From positions 15,066,001 through 15,130,000 of the forward strand of contig CM059622.1 of assembly GCA_030435675.1 (NCBI GenBank): a DNA stretch of 64,000 nucleotides, in the 5' to 3' direction. Both the position numbers and the translations under genes were made by a program. This document shows, piece after piece, positions 1 through 12,027 of this stretch. The notes under the pieces are model-generated. The model worked only from the letters and a program-made list of their open reading frames with translations, searched no databases and was not told where the DNA came from. The number at the start of each line of letters is the position of its first letter. Position 1 is the stretch's first letter. Source of the DNA: Steinernema hermaphroditum (Eukaryota > Nematoda > Chromadorea > Rhabditida > Steinernematidae).

Positions 1-138
1 GGGACATCATTTCTTCCACTTGGAAGGAGTAATCATTTTGTTTTATGCTGCAGTATATCTGAGTCTTTGATTACCACAAAAGCGCTGGCTATGGAGGAGA
101 TCGAAGATGTATACTTTGGCTATTGTTTCATCCTATAG
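1..138 (+). CDS. possible 3' end of a gene cut by the window edge
   Basis: A reading frame is open from base 1 to a TAG at 136-138 (about 45 residues, ending EEIEDVYFGYCFIL). A TTTTATGCTGCAG string ending at 53 could be a 3' splice site, so only 54-138 may be coding. No family is recognised and the stretch is short, so it may be chance. Confidence 0.2.
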   Translation, partial: GTSFLPLGRSNHFVLCCSISESLITTKALAMEEIEDVYFGYCFIL

Positions 139-2045
139 ACATAGTATAACAATGCTTATATCCCATGGCATAACGGCCGTAAACCGGCAGCTTTTGATCT
201 GTCAGTGTGGCTCGGTTAGACACCGGCCGCAGTCCTCTGCGTACTTTTGCCTTCCTTGTAAACACAAGGTGTTTCCTAAGGTCATCAGGCAGCTACTGTG
301 TGTTTATGCCCTACGCTTCCGGCATTTCAAAGAACGAGGCCAACTTTAGTCATTCGTCCTTGGATTATCCTCTTGATCTTCTGTGACTAAGTTCGCAGTC
401 AAATGCACTCTTGTTGTTGTGAATCATTTCGACAGACTCTTTGCAGATAATTCAGTATTTGATTGTTTCTCTCTTGGGGTGTGGCTGGACTTGTCTAGCA
501 CTTTGGATATGACTATAGAATGGCCTGATTTTTCTTTCTTATTTTGCAGATGTTCTCCGGTAATTTGAGCGTGGGAGTGACATCTCTGTTGGTAACCCAA
601 TCCCAAATGGAAACCTTATCCCAAGCGGCAAAATTACTTAGGGGCGCATTCGACAAAAAGCGCTTTGCATATAAGGTTCCGACGAAAAATCTTATGTCAA
701 TTTTTTATAACGGACTCTTGCTATTGGGAGTGAAAATGGGCCACTATAAGAAGTGCTATTCACTGCTGCTGACAAGCGATCTAGTGCGCTGAATTATCTC
801 TATTATGTGCCTTCTGCCTTGCTTTGCAACCAAATGGCAAATCTGGAAAAACGCCGTCTCAGCCGTGTCCTTTGACATTTAGACCGCCCCTTTCTGCCGT
901 ACCATTAACGGTCCTTCTCTGAGGATTTTGACCGTCTCCCTTGAGGGTTGTAACGAAACTACCGAGGTAGAACAGCTGTGAGTTTTCGGTGACAAACGCG
1001 CGATATAAAATAAATTGGTGACGTAGTCGCGAGGGCCTTCACAAAAATCGGCCAGACGGTGAGTGGCGCACGACATACTATCCCATTCCATGAAGAACGT
1101 CCAAATCCGATTCAAATCTATGGGGACAGTTCAAAAACCACGGCTCACTCACAGCTCACTCCCATGTGAGGGACGTAGATTAGACTGGCAAGAGAACCTT
1201 CTCAAATGTCCAACAAAGATCGAGCTGCAAATTGTCACATAGATAGGCATGCCTTATTGCTGCGCTGTCAATATTTATTTTCATTTCATTTTTTTGGTTT
1301 TGCGGGCCTTTTTTAGATAAACATGATACGGAAGAGAACATGTAGTTCCACCACAACAATGGAAGTCACCATCGATCATGCCTAGACCCCCCCCCTACGA
1401 AGGGTGTTTATATAGTGCGTGTACCTGTGCGTGTAAACTGACTTCATTTTTAGGGTTAACATTCACTTATGCACGCCATTTTTAAGCTCGATGTGAGACC
1501 CATACGTATGTTCCCTTCCAAGATTTTATGGAGTTGCTAGGGGCTTAGAATCGAACGCAGATAAAGTCACCTGCCCTCTATCAACAGCAGAGATGGTCTG
1601 GTTTGGGTTGAGGTTTTCGGATGGGGTTCAAGTTTCCAAAATCCGCATGAGGCCTCGATTTTTCGGCTCTTTGATATTCGCCCAGATTACTTCTTTTATC
1701 ATGGTAACCTGCTTTATTTGTGCGTTGTCGTGGTAGATTCTAGAAATTGGCTGTTCTGCCTGATTTCCACAGTGTGGTACGGTGCCTAACGAATCATAAT
1801 GGTTGTTTTACTTACTTTTTTTATATCGACTGAACCCCCTTGTCCCCCGAAAACATCATCGTCATGATTCCCGTGCTATCGTGGGATCGTGCATTCAATT
1901 ATATTTCACCATTGTTTGACACTTGACTATAATATTATTGTTCAAGTGCTACAATCTGTGTTTCCATAACTGTCGCTATTACTCATCAATGCGTGTCCTT
2001 GATGCCGGCGATCTCTTATAGTAACATTCCAGCGAAAAGACTGGC
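139..2045. other. intergenic, no confident gene
   Basis: Mostly AT-rich non-coding sequence. An open frame at 544-792 lies just after a good acceptor (TTATTTTGCAG ending 549) and would encode about 80 residues ending KKCYSLLLTSDLVR. It could be a last exon of an unseen gene, but no homologous family was recognised and no upstream exon could be joined. Confidence 0.4.
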
Positions 2046-2923
2046 ATGGACGATCTGCGCATTCCTGTCGGAATCCTCTACATCGCTTTAGGACTTTTTC
2101 TCCCTCTCCTCAACATGAGATTCGTCTATGTGAGGCCTACGCTTCTCTATCTCATATAAACGTTTCTTTTACAGATTTTCCTATCGCGTAAGAAGTATCG
2201 CAACCTGGAATGCTACCGTATAATGGCCTGCATAGGCATAGTTCAGCTATTCGCTGGTCCCGGCGCGATAGCGTGTGGAGTTATCCAACTTCTGAGCGCA
2301 GATCCATTCAAGATTTTTACTTTTTTCGTCGTGTTGTACTCTGGAAGCATCGTATGTGAAGTGTTTCTAAATCTCATTCTGGCCCTGAACAGACTGAAGG
2401 TCATCCTTCAGATAAGGACCCCTGCCTGCATCCACAAGGTACCATCAAATAGTGACATCAAAACTTTGAATCTCTTTAGATTTTACTATCCCTTAACGCC
2501 TTTTATGGGATCGTCTACTGCGCCGCGCTTCTCAGTCCCTACTGTGGCTACAGTATCCGACCGGGTCACTTCGTGGGGTCCTATGACTTCTCCATGCCCT
2601 ATACCGAGATGTTCGCCAAATTGAACTCCGTGTTCCTTCTATTCATCTCCGCAATCACTCTCATCTCCTACTTGATCATCACCGTCAATCTCCTTTGGAT
2701 GGGAGCCAAGTCAGCACCCCACGTCAAGAAGGAGAAGGCGATATTCGTCTGTGCTCTGCTGCGCTTCGCCATCGAAATCAGCATGAACATCTCTTTTTTC
2801 ATTGTCCACCTGCCTCCGACTCCCTGGGCTGAGCTACTCGCCGGGTTGACCTATTTCGCCAATTCGATGTTGGTGTCGCCGGTTCTGTACCTATCACTGA
2901 CCAAGTATGTTTATTTCCGTTGA
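2046..2923 (+). CDS. nematode 7TM chemoreceptor, Srt-like
   Basis: Three exons: 2046-2129, 2175-2438 and 2480-2923, both introns phase 0 (45 and 41 bp) with GT-AG ends; product 263 aa. Seven hydrophobic segments can be counted: near residues 6-30, after the CYRIM motif (about 42-65), 72-100, 117-140, 165-187, 201-226 and 233-258. The CYRIM motif before TM2 and LNRLKV after TM3 suggest the Srt-type serpentine receptor family, which in nematodes acts as chemosensory GPCRs in sensory cilia. The protein is shorter than the roughly 330 aa usual in such families but no TM segment is missing. It has a close paralogue at 7664-8762 with identical exon lengths for exon 2 (264 nt). Family subclass is inferred; a chemosensory role is by family only. 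Confidence 0.75.
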
Positions 2924-4396
2924 GAAGAGGTGTATGACTTTTTAAGAAGTCTCCGAGAGCAGTTTTTCGCCATATTCTCGCGCAATAAAACAGGACCAAT
3001 CGGAACGTCTGACATCGGCACTTCACGAGTGGCGCTGAGGAATGACCGATTTTGAGCAAGATCGAACGTATAGGCGTTGTTTTTCTACGTGTTATTAAAG
3101 CGCTAACGGAACTGGTAATAAATGGTCCATTCGACAACTAACAGTCTCCTCTTCTGAATCGACTTTTTTGGCAATTCAGGGGGCGATTCCAGTTGGAAGA
3201 ACAAGGGGGAGTTTTGGGGATACAACGAATAGACTTGACATGATGAAGTCAGGGGACATGCGGGAGGTAGCGGGAGAATTCATCAAATCATTCTTGCAAG
3301 CTGTGGCTCCGAAAACGGTAATCCTTCTTCAGTGGACATCTTTTCAAATCGTTGAACATGACGTATCTCACATCTCGATCTACTTGGATGGACCACCTTT
3401 GTGAAACGTCGATGACGCCGCCTAAAATGAGTCACAAGAAGGCTACAGAAGAAAAAGTTAACGACATAGCTTAACTTATTCTCTGAACGTCGATCATCGC
3501 GATCGATCGACGCTCTGAATCGTGGAGCATAAGTAACATAGAACGATTATTTATTGTCTTAAATTTGTACTGAAAGTCTTTGTACGAAAAACACTTGGAT
3601 CAAGTTGAAGGTCTGCTCTTCAAGGGTCGCTCTCGCTCATCGTGTACGGCAGCGCTGATGACCATCTCCTTTATTGGACGCATATCGACCGGTAAGATAA
3701 CTTGCCGACGATGACAATGGAGCACATGGCGGACGTTACTTTCTTAAATCACGGATTTTTAGTTGTAACTACTGCAGTCATCCCTGTTTACCGGCAGACT
3801 AAGTTTGTTCTTTCCCAATACAACTTATCTCGATGGCTTGAAGAACGTCCGAATCACTGACGAAACTCGGCCTCACAGGTCAAAGAAGACTAAAATTTGT
3901 TAGAAAATTAGCCCCAAACAGTCGACATACAGTTGAGTGAACATAACGCTCGAGGAAAGTCGACATCGATTGATAAGTACTGGCTGTGAGGTGGAAAAGC
4001 CATGTCGTTGATGGAGTATCGATCGATGGTGATCAGTCATGTGTGTGAACATAAACTCCAACGAGAATCGAGAATCGAGTCCTGTAGTCGTGATGGCGTC
4101 GGCAGACCCAGACCCAGGCCTTCCCCAGACATGTCTAAACAATTAGACTTTTGGCTGCTATTTGCTAATAGAGCCGAGCTCTCTTGTTGATAAAGATGAA
4201 CCCCACTCGACCAATCGTTCCCAACAAGAATGAATAGGTTGCTTAAAACGAGACGCAGAATATCCACTGAGAATCGAAAGTAATTGGGGCTCCTCGATTA
4301 CTCTGCGTTTCGACGGTCAGTCATCAAGGCATTTATTTTTCATAAATAAGAATAACACGAGAAGATCTAATTTGTGGAAAACCAACAAGCTTCATT
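2924..4396. other. intergenic, nothing recognised
   Basis: Short open frames exist on both strands but none shows splice-site context, family motifs or similarity to neighbours. Contains AT-rich stretches and no obvious tandem repeat. Confidence 0.4.
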
Positions 4397-5392
4397 CTAC
4401 GTAATCTTTGGAACCACTGAAACCACTGTCTCCGACTTCTTGAGACGTACCCAAGAGCGTAGCACGTCTCTGTAGGGCTTCACCAGGACGATAGTGCAGA
4501 TTATGTTGAGCAGTCCTTCGAGGACACAAGAAACATACACCGTACGAGTCAAATATTCGGTATGGTCCGCCTTTGAAGCGATCAGGTACAAAGCGAGAAG
4601 AACGGGTAGCATTGCAAGAATTGTCGGTATCAGTACGGATACGAGCAAGGTGATGGTGAGAGTCCTTTGCATGTCCTTTGTCCTCTTGCTCGCCTGAACC
4701 ATCTGCCACTTCAAGGTCCTCACAACTCGATAAGTGAAGATGAAGCATATCATCACGATGATGACAATATAGGCCGCTGTCATGCATGCCCATCCAAAGA
4801 GCACAGGGCCCAGTGGAAAACAAACAACAAGGTCTTTTTCACTATATCCATGAGAATCCTAAAATCGTCATCAATTCATGTTTGTGGTCATTTTTCGCAT
4901 TACCAATTTATAAAGATAGACGTGGAGTGTGGCGGGTAGCGCCAACAGAAATGAGGTGGAAATCGATAGAACCACATTTATGGCTCTTGGCCACATCGGA
5001 TTAGTGCAGTAGAAGGACTTTGGATGGCAAACGTGACAGTATCGGTAGAGAAAAGGCAGAAATACAGTATTGATCGCTAAACCCAAGCCCAGCAAGGTGG
5101 AGAATACTTCCGGATAAATAACATTTCTAGGAAAAAGCTGAATAATTCCGGAATAGAATAGACAGATCAGTCCATCAGAAGATAACTGAATGTCGACCCA
5201 TCCGAATATTCCGATTAAGAAGATAGTGAACTGATATGCACTATTCAGGAAAAGGAAGTAATATTTGTATGCTGCGATGGTATCAGGCGTTTTGTAAACA
5301 ATCAAATAGGACCCTACGATGGACACAACAAAGAAGATGATTGAAGTGGAAGTCATCAGGACGGTATAAAGCTCATAGGTAAAAAACGCCAT
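4397..5392 (-). CDS. nematode 7TM chemoreceptor, Srh/Sri-like
   Basis: Two exons on the minus strand: 5392-4904 and 4858-4397, split by a 45-bp phase-0 GT-AG intron; product about 316 aa. ATG at 5392 is the first methionine of the open frame, which extends a little further upstream only with non-ATG codons. Seven hydrophobic segments are visible. A KTP motif follows TM1 (YLIVYKTPDTI) and a MQRTLTITLLVSVLIPTI segment opens TM6; both fit the Srh/Sri/Str superfamily of nematode chemoreceptors. The C-terminus after TM7 is short and basic (KPYRDVLRSWVRLKKSE), as expected for the cytoplasmic tail. It is not closely related to the two Srt-like receptors on either side. Ligand unknown. Confidence 0.75.
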
Positions 5393-5764
5393 AGCCAATA
5401 CATATATCACGACATTAAGAACCACAATAGACCCTTGCGTTCTTCGAATTCAACATAACATAGCTTATAGCCACTTAGCCGCTGGTGGTAGTTATTTGAT
5501 TTTTATGCTGTTTAATTATTGATGCATTTACAGCGCCTGAAAATGAAAAACGTAATTGGACAATAACAAGTAGTCGTCTCTTCGATAGAGGCCATTTACT
5601 GAACACCAATGAGGTTCAGACAATCATGACAAGTATCCTGATAAGAAGAATTTACTTAGAATTTACGTAGATAGGATACGATAAGTTTCCTACTCTATGT
5701 TTCGGGTACGTTTCCGTTAATGCAAAGCATCACCAAAACGAAAGTGAGTGAAATAAAAAACGTT

Positions 5765-5846
5765 CGCAGTCAGCAGGATTCGAACCTACGCGGGCAGAGC
5801 CCAATTGATTTCTAGTCAATCTCCTTAACCACTCGGACATGACTGC
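5765..5846 (-). tRNA. tRNA-Ser(AGA)
   Basis: An 82-nt cloverleaf with a 7-bp acceptor stem (GCAGTCA/TGACTGC), D arm, anticodon loop CTAGAAA (anticodon AGA), a long variable arm (TGGGCTCTGCCCG) typical of tRNA-Ser, and T arm with GGTTCGAATCC. Discriminator base G. Appears intact. Confidence 0.95.
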
Positions 5847-6208
5847 ATGTCTACATCCACTGACCATTGTACTAAACCGTGTTCAGTCTTTGATTAGTCC
5901 GTTATTCATATTCCCTTTTGTACCGCTTTATGCAAGATTATATTTCGACCACATTCATTTCACAATGAAATGTTCATACCCACCACTTTGGCGTCAACCT
6001 CGTGGTGATGGTCAGTGAAGATCAAAGACACTTGTTTTCACCGCTCTGCTTCTAGAAATTCTGCTCCTCTTGGCCAGGTGGAACTGTGGCAACCCTTGTA
6101 TTCCAGGTCCTTATCATTTACAGTGTCCATTTACATTGCATAGCCCCATCAATCATTTCACTTTCTAGTTGACATTGCATATAAGTTGACGTTTCGTCGC
6201 GCTGAACT

Positions 6209-6484
6209 TTGTTCTTCCGGGATCATTTATGCGATTTGTTTAGAAGAGGCGCTACGTGCAGAGCAAAATTACATGCGTTAGTTCACGAATCGTTGGTGCG
6301 TGAAATCGACGTTCTGTTCTTTGATTATGCGAAGGACGTCATGTTTAAACAAGTAGCAGATGACGATCTTGGACGATATGACGTGATGTACATCAGACTC
6401 CCTGACATCACTTTCCAGACCGTTCCAGATCATTCCGAATCAGGCGTCTGTTTTCGGATTCCGAAAATCCGCATTTTTTTGTAG
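6209..6484 (+). CDS. possible small protein or gene fragment
   Basis: Open frame of about 90 codons between the Ser and Gly tRNAs. The reading contains LVHESLVREIDVLFFDYAKD and ends SGVCFRIPKIRIFL. The nominal start is not an ATG context that can be defended and no upstream exon is clear. The middle third has protein-like composition, but no family is recognised; it may be a decayed gene piece. Confidence 0.25.
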   Translation: MFFRDHLCDLFRRGATCRAKLHALVHESLVREIDVLFFDYAKDVMFKQVADDDLGRYDVMYIRLPDITFQTVPDHSESGVCFRIPKIRIFL

Positions 6485-6921
6485 CAGAGACCAATTTTGT
6501 ACTGGGCCGCGACATTGGGGTAAAAAGCCAGGCCACTTGAAAGGCCACCTCCATAGGACTTCAAGATTGGTCCCTGCTGCAAAAATGTCATACAACTCTG
6601 CTACTGTCTACAAAAGGACATCGAATAGACCTTACAAAAAACAAGACACTCCTAGAAAGTTCCGGGGAAAAGATTGAGATCACAAGGCGTGCGTGTGACT
6701 GGCACTTACCGGAACCTGAGAGAAATCTTTGTTTTTGCACTGTTTTGTCGGAATATAGTAATGGAACTACTGCCGTGCTCACACTATTCTTGGGATCCGA
6801 AAGATCGACTCCGCAGATGCAGGCTCTCTTCGCACAAACGAGGATTGGGTTCGGCTGGATAGAAAGTTCCCTGACGTGTTGTAATGTATGAGCAAACAAT
6901 CACTTCGTAACAAAGAAATCA

Positions 6922-6993
6922 TGCGTCTGAGGGGAATCGAACCCCTGTCGATTGCTTGGAAGGCAACCATGCTGACCATTACACCACAGACGC
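6922..6993 (-). tRNA. tRNA-Gly(TCC)
   Basis: 72-nt cloverleaf: acceptor GCGTCTG/CAGACGC, D arm with TGGTGTAATGG, anticodon loop CTTCCAA (anticodon TCC), T loop GGTTCGATTCC, discriminator A. Intact. Confidence 0.95.
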
Positions 6994-7123
6994 GCTTCTT
7001 GAGCTCACACCTCGATCGGACATGTCTCTCGTGTCTCGCATATCTCGTTTGCCTACTTGTGAACAAACCGGTCTGTTACGGCCACAATGGTGACATCAAC
7101 AAAACCGCGTCCATAACACTCGA

Positions 7124-7194
7124 GCATCGGTGGTTCAGTGGTAGAATGCTCGCCTGCCACGCGGGCGGCCCGGGTTCGATTCCCGGCCGATGCA
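7124..7194 (+). tRNA. tRNA-Gly(GCC)
   Basis: 71-nt cloverleaf: acceptor GCATCGG/CCGATGC, D arm TGGTTCAGTGG, anticodon loop CTGCCAC (anticodon GCC), T loop GGTTCGATTCC, discriminator A. Intact and on the opposite strand to the neighbouring tRNA-Gly(TCC) 130 bp away. Confidence 0.96.
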
Positions 7195-7663
7195 AATCTT
7201 TTGCCTTTCTTGCTGAGTTCCTGAGCCGTAGAGCATGACGAGGAGGTGTAACACCTTCATTTAAAACATTTCGTGATTAACCGATGCCTTTCAATGGCAA
7301 TATGAAGTATTCAAGAGGGTGGTTATTAATTTCTGGTTCAATAGCCTCATGATTTTGAATGATTAGTATCCAAGCAGCTCCCAGTCTGTTCTTTAAGCAA
7401 CAGAGCAAACTTCACACAACGATCATTTACTCATGCTCTTTACCATTGCAGATCGATTGTAATTGTGTGAATGATCCTATTTCGGGAACATCCTTGGCAC
7501 TTTTTGTTTTTAAAAAGCGCAGCAAAGTTCAACGACATTCCCACGACTTAGAAAACACAAAAAGCGCACTAATGACGAGCGCACGCCTATTTGACTTCCG
7601 AACGCCATTAAATAAAGAACTACAACTCACTTTCTCACCTTCGAGGGTCGCCTTCAAACGGAC

Positions 7664-8762
7664 ATGGATATGGACTCGCTTCGTGTGGCGGTCGGCGTCG
7701 TCCACGTGGCTATAGGAGTTCTTCTTCCGCCTGTATATATCAGGTTCATTTATGTGAGTCCAGTTTTTGAACATACACTTTTGAACTGATTTTATCAAAT
7801 CTTAGATCTTCCTTTCTCGCAAGAAGTATCGTAAGTTGGAATGCTACCGTATCATGGCCCTGTCCGGGATAGTCCAACTTTTCGCTGGTCCCGGAGCGAT
7901 TGGGAACGGTGTCATTCAACTGCTGGACTTCGATCCCTACGAGATCTTCACATTCCTGGTCATAATGTACTCTGGAAGCATAGCTGCAGAGTCAATGCTC
8001 AGCTTTATTTTGGCCCTTAATCGCCTAAAGGTCATGTTTGAGATCGAGACGCGTACTGTAATTCACAGGGTAGGGGACATGCCCTGCCACTTCTTGATAT
8101 GAAAAGCTCCTCTTTAGACGCTTTTGGTGATCAGCATCCTCTATGGAGTTGTCTACTGTGGCCTTTTAGTCACCCCTTGGTGTGGCTACAACATGCTCCC
8201 AGGCCAATTTGTTGGAAAATACGACTTTTCCAAGCCGTACAGTAGGATGTTCGCCGAAGTGAATTCCATCATCTTCACCTCCTTCTCCGGGCTCAGCTTC
8301 CTCGTCTACATAATCATCACCGTGAAGCTGGTATCTATGAGATCCCGTTCGGCTGCTAGCTTCAAGGAAGAGCGATCGATATTCATCTATGCCGGGATCC
8401 GGTTCAGCATCGACATCACCCTCAATATCGTGTTCTTCTTCATTGAACTTCCGCCGAGTCCTTGGACCGACCTGGCCACTGGACTGACCTACATTCTGAA
8501 CTCTCTGCTGGTATCTCCCGCTTTGTACTTGATTCTGGTCAAGTTTGTGCATTATGAGTCACTTGTAGTCAACGTACATTTAGGAGTCTTCGAGCCGACT
8601 TCATGGATGTGTTCACGCGAGGGAAACGAATTTCAAATGGAAGTTCAGTTCATTCCTCAGTTCCGAAATTTGAATCAGTTAATCGATTTCGTGTTGTTGT
8701 CAGTCATCACTGATAATCTATGCAACAACTTGTTCATACTAGATGTGCAGGTTACGTTTTAG
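7664..8762 (+). CDS. nematode 7TM chemoreceptor, Srt-like (paralogue of 2046-2923)
   Basis: Exons 7664-7753, 7806-8069 and 8118-8762; introns 52 and 48 bp, phase 0, at the same places as in the paralogue. A second in-frame ATG lies 6 nt after the first (MDMDSL), so the start may be 7670. The product is about 332 aa. It shares IFLSRKKYR, CYRIM, IVQLFAGPGAI and LALNRLKV with the paralogue, and has the same seven hydrophobic segments. It differs at the end: the paralogue stops six residues after LTK, while this one runs on for about 68 more residues (ESLVVNVHLGVFE to LFILDVQVTF), part of which is hydrophobic. Either it carries a genuine cytoplasmic tail or the ancestral stop has been lost. Presumed chemosensory receptor by family. 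Confidence 0.75.
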
Positions 8763-9805
8763 TATGGATAGTATTACGAATCATAAATAGTGCTTATCTA
8801 ATTCTTATATAAGAAAAAAGATCTAATTTAATCTTGCATATTTCGTGAAGTTTCATTTCAACCATGCCAACTGAGTCGACTTTGATTTCTGTCATACTTA
8901 ATCCCTGATTGTTTGTGGTAAAGAAGAAACAGTGGCCCTTTTAGGGTTCCGGTTCCACTCCGCTTCCGGTCCATATCTCTCTTCAATGGAAGATGGTCGC
9001 TTATGAAATGGAAGATAGTAAAGAAGATAGTTTTCACGTATTAACGTATTTTGGCGTACTGTATGTAGAGGAACAGATTCAGAACCAGGCACTAACGCGC
9101 TCCACTTGTTCGAGCACCTTGAATGGAGGAGAAGACTAGCACAACTGCCTTCTGCCGGCCATGTTCGGCCCGACAAAGGCGGCAGGGGGCTGGGAAACGG
9201 GTACCCAAGTACACATGTATCAAATTTTTATTTCCGTACATTCCTGATAGGTGTGGAAGCGGGTCCGTCTTCGGTGCACGCCTAGAGATTAGAAATTGTG
9301 TATTTGGGAGTGGACATAATGCATCTATTATGGACATGAACACTCATCATCATTCTTGGCGAACATTGGCTATAATCATGTGAACGGAACTTTCGAAGGG
9401 TGTTTACATGGTCAGGCGCATAAACCAACGTCCCTTTGAGGTTGACGTTCACTAATGAATGCCTACTTGTGTGTCATTTTTCAGTTCGATCTGATACGGA
9501 TACTTCGGAAAGTTCCCTTGTCAGATCGATGGGCAACTCGGTTCAAGGTGAATTGTTGGAACAGACCCACAAACCTATGAAGGGACCATCCTTGTATCAC
9601 CATTTGTAGGACTGAAGGAGCACACTGCTTATCACAAGTCTCACTAGAAATTTCACGAAAGTCAAACCCATTAGCCGTGAAATCGACCTAATAACTTCCC
9701 GAGTGTCAGCTGAACGTGTTCGCTATCATCGTCAGACCGGTTTGCAACATCAAATTACACTCATAAAAGGAACTCATTCCCCCGGAGGAACTCACATCGC
9801 CTCAA
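8763..9805. other. intergenic, nothing recognised
   Basis: AT-rich, with many short frames on both strands but no splice-consistent coding set and no family motif. Confidence 0.4.
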
Positions 9806-10662
9806 ATGTTCCTCCTCCTCCTCACCTTCCTCCACCTTCTTCAAACCGCCCATGGCCTTCTGTGTCATAAGTTCATGTACGACACCCACAAAGGCTTTCA
9901 AACGAATGTCACCGTCGAGCGGAGTTTGAGCGATGATCCATACTGTATCTCTTTCCATGGTGGGCGTTTTCGTGACTTCTTTGCTGATATTTCAGTGCTT
10001 TAGACAGTCAACAGAACCAGATGTTCTTCGGCCCCCAGGATTCTCACGACTTCTGTCAACCCGGAAGCTCCACTTCATCGGAAGTCGCCTTTTCTTCGTG
10101 TAATCGCTGTAACTGGGACTTCTGCGACCTCGAGTACATGCCTGAGAGCGTCAGGAATGTAGCGAAGAAAGCCTCTGATGGGTTCCTCCAGCAACAGCCG
10201 ATATTTGGCCAGTTGAGGCAGGCCCCTTTGGGAACCCTATCTGAAAGTTATTCCCTTGGAGGCCCGTCCTCTTCTGGCCGACGCTTCGATCCAGATTCAT
10301 CCGAGCAAAGGAGCCGATTCGATTCTTTCCAGAGGCGCCAGCCTAATGTGCTTCCACCAAATTCCTTTGATAGTGGAAATGGCTTTTCTGGCCCAAGCGT
10401 TCAGCATCAGATTCACACTCAAAACGTACCCACTGTGGCAAGGGTCCACCCGCATGATTCGCTTCCTGTAAACTCCTTTGAAAATGGAATATCTTTTCCC
10501 TCCCCTCATTCCCCTATCCCATCTCAATCAGCACAAGATTTTCAGAGACCCTACCCATTCTCGCGATCTGCTCTCACTCACTCGCGATCTGATTCATCGA
10601 GTGTAATGTTTCAATATTGGTTCGCCGCAAGCATTTTTACAGTTATGTTTGCTCTATTGTGA
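9806..10662 (+). CDS. secreted Cys-rich protein with hydrophobic C-terminus
   Basis: Two exons, 9806-9959 and 10004-10662, joined by a 44-bp phase-1 intron ending TGCTTTAG; product 270 aa. The first 17 residues are a strong signal peptide (MFLLLLTFLHLLQTAHG). Cysteines follow at about residue 20, then YC, DFC and a C-x2-C-x4-C cluster (SSCNRCNWDFCD), recalling small nematode extracellular Cys modules of the Ly6/ET type. The middle is low complexity, rich in Ser, Pro, Gln and Phe. The last 20 or so residues (MFQYWFAASIFTVMFALL) are hydrophobic with no tail, like a GPI-anchor signal. Using the nearer acceptor (TATTTCAG ending 9995) would give an immediate stop, so the later one was chosen. Module assignment is tentative. 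Confidence 0.65.
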
Positions 10663-10784
10663 TTAGCAAAGCGTTTTTAATGACTCGGCAGCCATAAATG
10701 TATTCACATGTAGTAAGGGCGCCTTAACATACCGTTACCAAGAAGTTGTTAGCTTCAAGACGATCGCCACTCCCGCAAGGGAAT

Positions 10785-10800
10785 GAGAAATAAACGAAGA
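10785..10800 (+). terminator. possible poly(A) signal of the preceding gene
   Basis: AATAAA motif about 130 nt after the stop codon at 10662, on the coding strand. A (CAA)n run follows at about 10903-10921. Confidence 0.4.
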
Positions 10801-10945
10801 ATGCACCTGTCTACTGTCTGCATGTCCTGGCGTCCTTCACTTATTGGCCTTGAGCGACTGATGAGTGGCGTTTCACCGCTTGAGGCTGTTTTGTGAGTTT
10901 ATAACAACAACAACAACAACGTGAAAACAAACAAAACAATAAAGT

Positions 10946-11981
10946 TCAATCGCGATATTTCTGCTTGACCATCTGCTCCCAGGGATTCTTGAACATTCGG
11001 TAAGCAGCCATGGCCACCTTGGCATCTTCCACCTAAAATTGGAAAGCAATAATTGATAGAAAAGTTAACGCGAATAAGGATTTGGCGTTTTCCTTCAGTT
11101 TCGCTACAGTTGTCCTAAACCGCTTTGGAAATTCTCGCACTTACCGAAGAATGCTCCCCAGACTGAATGCTCAAACCTAGCAACTTCTGGGCAATCAGTT
11201 TCAGCGACGGCGAGCGACCAGGAAGACCACACTTCTTCTGTATAAGACGGTACTTTGCTGTGTCGCGCGTTTTATTTTTAGGATGGTTGAGCTGGAGAAC
11301 CTAAAACACGATGCGCAAATAAAATATAGATTCACAACGTTCACAAACCCGAAAATCGTTGTGAAGTGCATGACCAACAACTATATTCCCGTCGATGATC
11401 TCATTTATTTCCGACCGCACTGTATCGAACGGCACGGCTGAAATGGGCAGTTAGATGGGCACGGTGGCTAATCGCTTGCCGTTAACGAGATCTGATGCTC
11501 GAATGCCACTGACTTCAGTACGATAATCCGTGATTTGTTGAGTAGGCGCCACATATTTATCGTAAACGCAGATTCCTTCTTCGTCCACGACAGAAACACG
11601 GGCAAGAACGTCGATTTTGGCATCAGGACCAGCGCCAACGTATTCGCAGTCGATTCCAAGAAGCTGTTTCTTCCCGTTTTTGAATATGTCGCTGGGATCC
11701 ACCACACTGGAAAACAGCGATACAATAAGGCGAAGATAGGCTACTTACGTCGCGCTTCCCTTCGCTTCGGCGACTTTGGCAGCAAACTGTTTCTGCTGCT
11801 TCTTATTTGGAACATTCTTCTTCTTCTTGGTTGACGTTGTTTTCTTGGTGCGCGAAGTGGAGTTTGCCGAACTTCCGGCGATTTCCTAAACGTATAAGTA
11901 AGAGCGCATGACGAAGCAGTGCTAGAGCCTTGCCGTTTGAAGCTGACGCCAGTTCTCCGAGAATATCCTTTTGTCTTTCAT
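10946..11981 (-). CDS. REXO4: REXO4/Rex4-type 3'-5' exonuclease
   Basis: Six exons on the minus strand: 11981-11934, 11885-11749, 11706-11480, 11437-11349, 11300-11145, 11032-10946; 744 nt, 247 aa. It is a DEDDh exonuclease of the REXO4/ISG20 group, nucleolar enzymes linked to pre-rRNA processing in yeast. Visible motifs: Exo I with GIDCEYVGAGPDAK; CVYDKYVAPT; TDYRTEVSGIRASDL; Exo II VVGHALHNDF; and Exo III GEHSSVEDAKVAMAAYRM, supplying the H and last D. The N-terminal part has FSENWRQLQ, as in human REXO4, and a Lys-rich stretch. Introns 1 (11886-11933) and 3 (11438-11479) begin GCAAG, not GT; the protein alignment to REXO4 needs exactly these ends. The ATG lies 20 nt after a TTTTTTAG acceptor at 12001-12002, suggesting trans-splicing. 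The protein is shorter than human REXO4 because the N-terminal region is compact. Confidence 0.9.
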
Positions 11982-12027
11982 AGCGTGATCAAGTGCGGAA
12001 GCTAAAAAATGAATGCTTATTAGAAAT

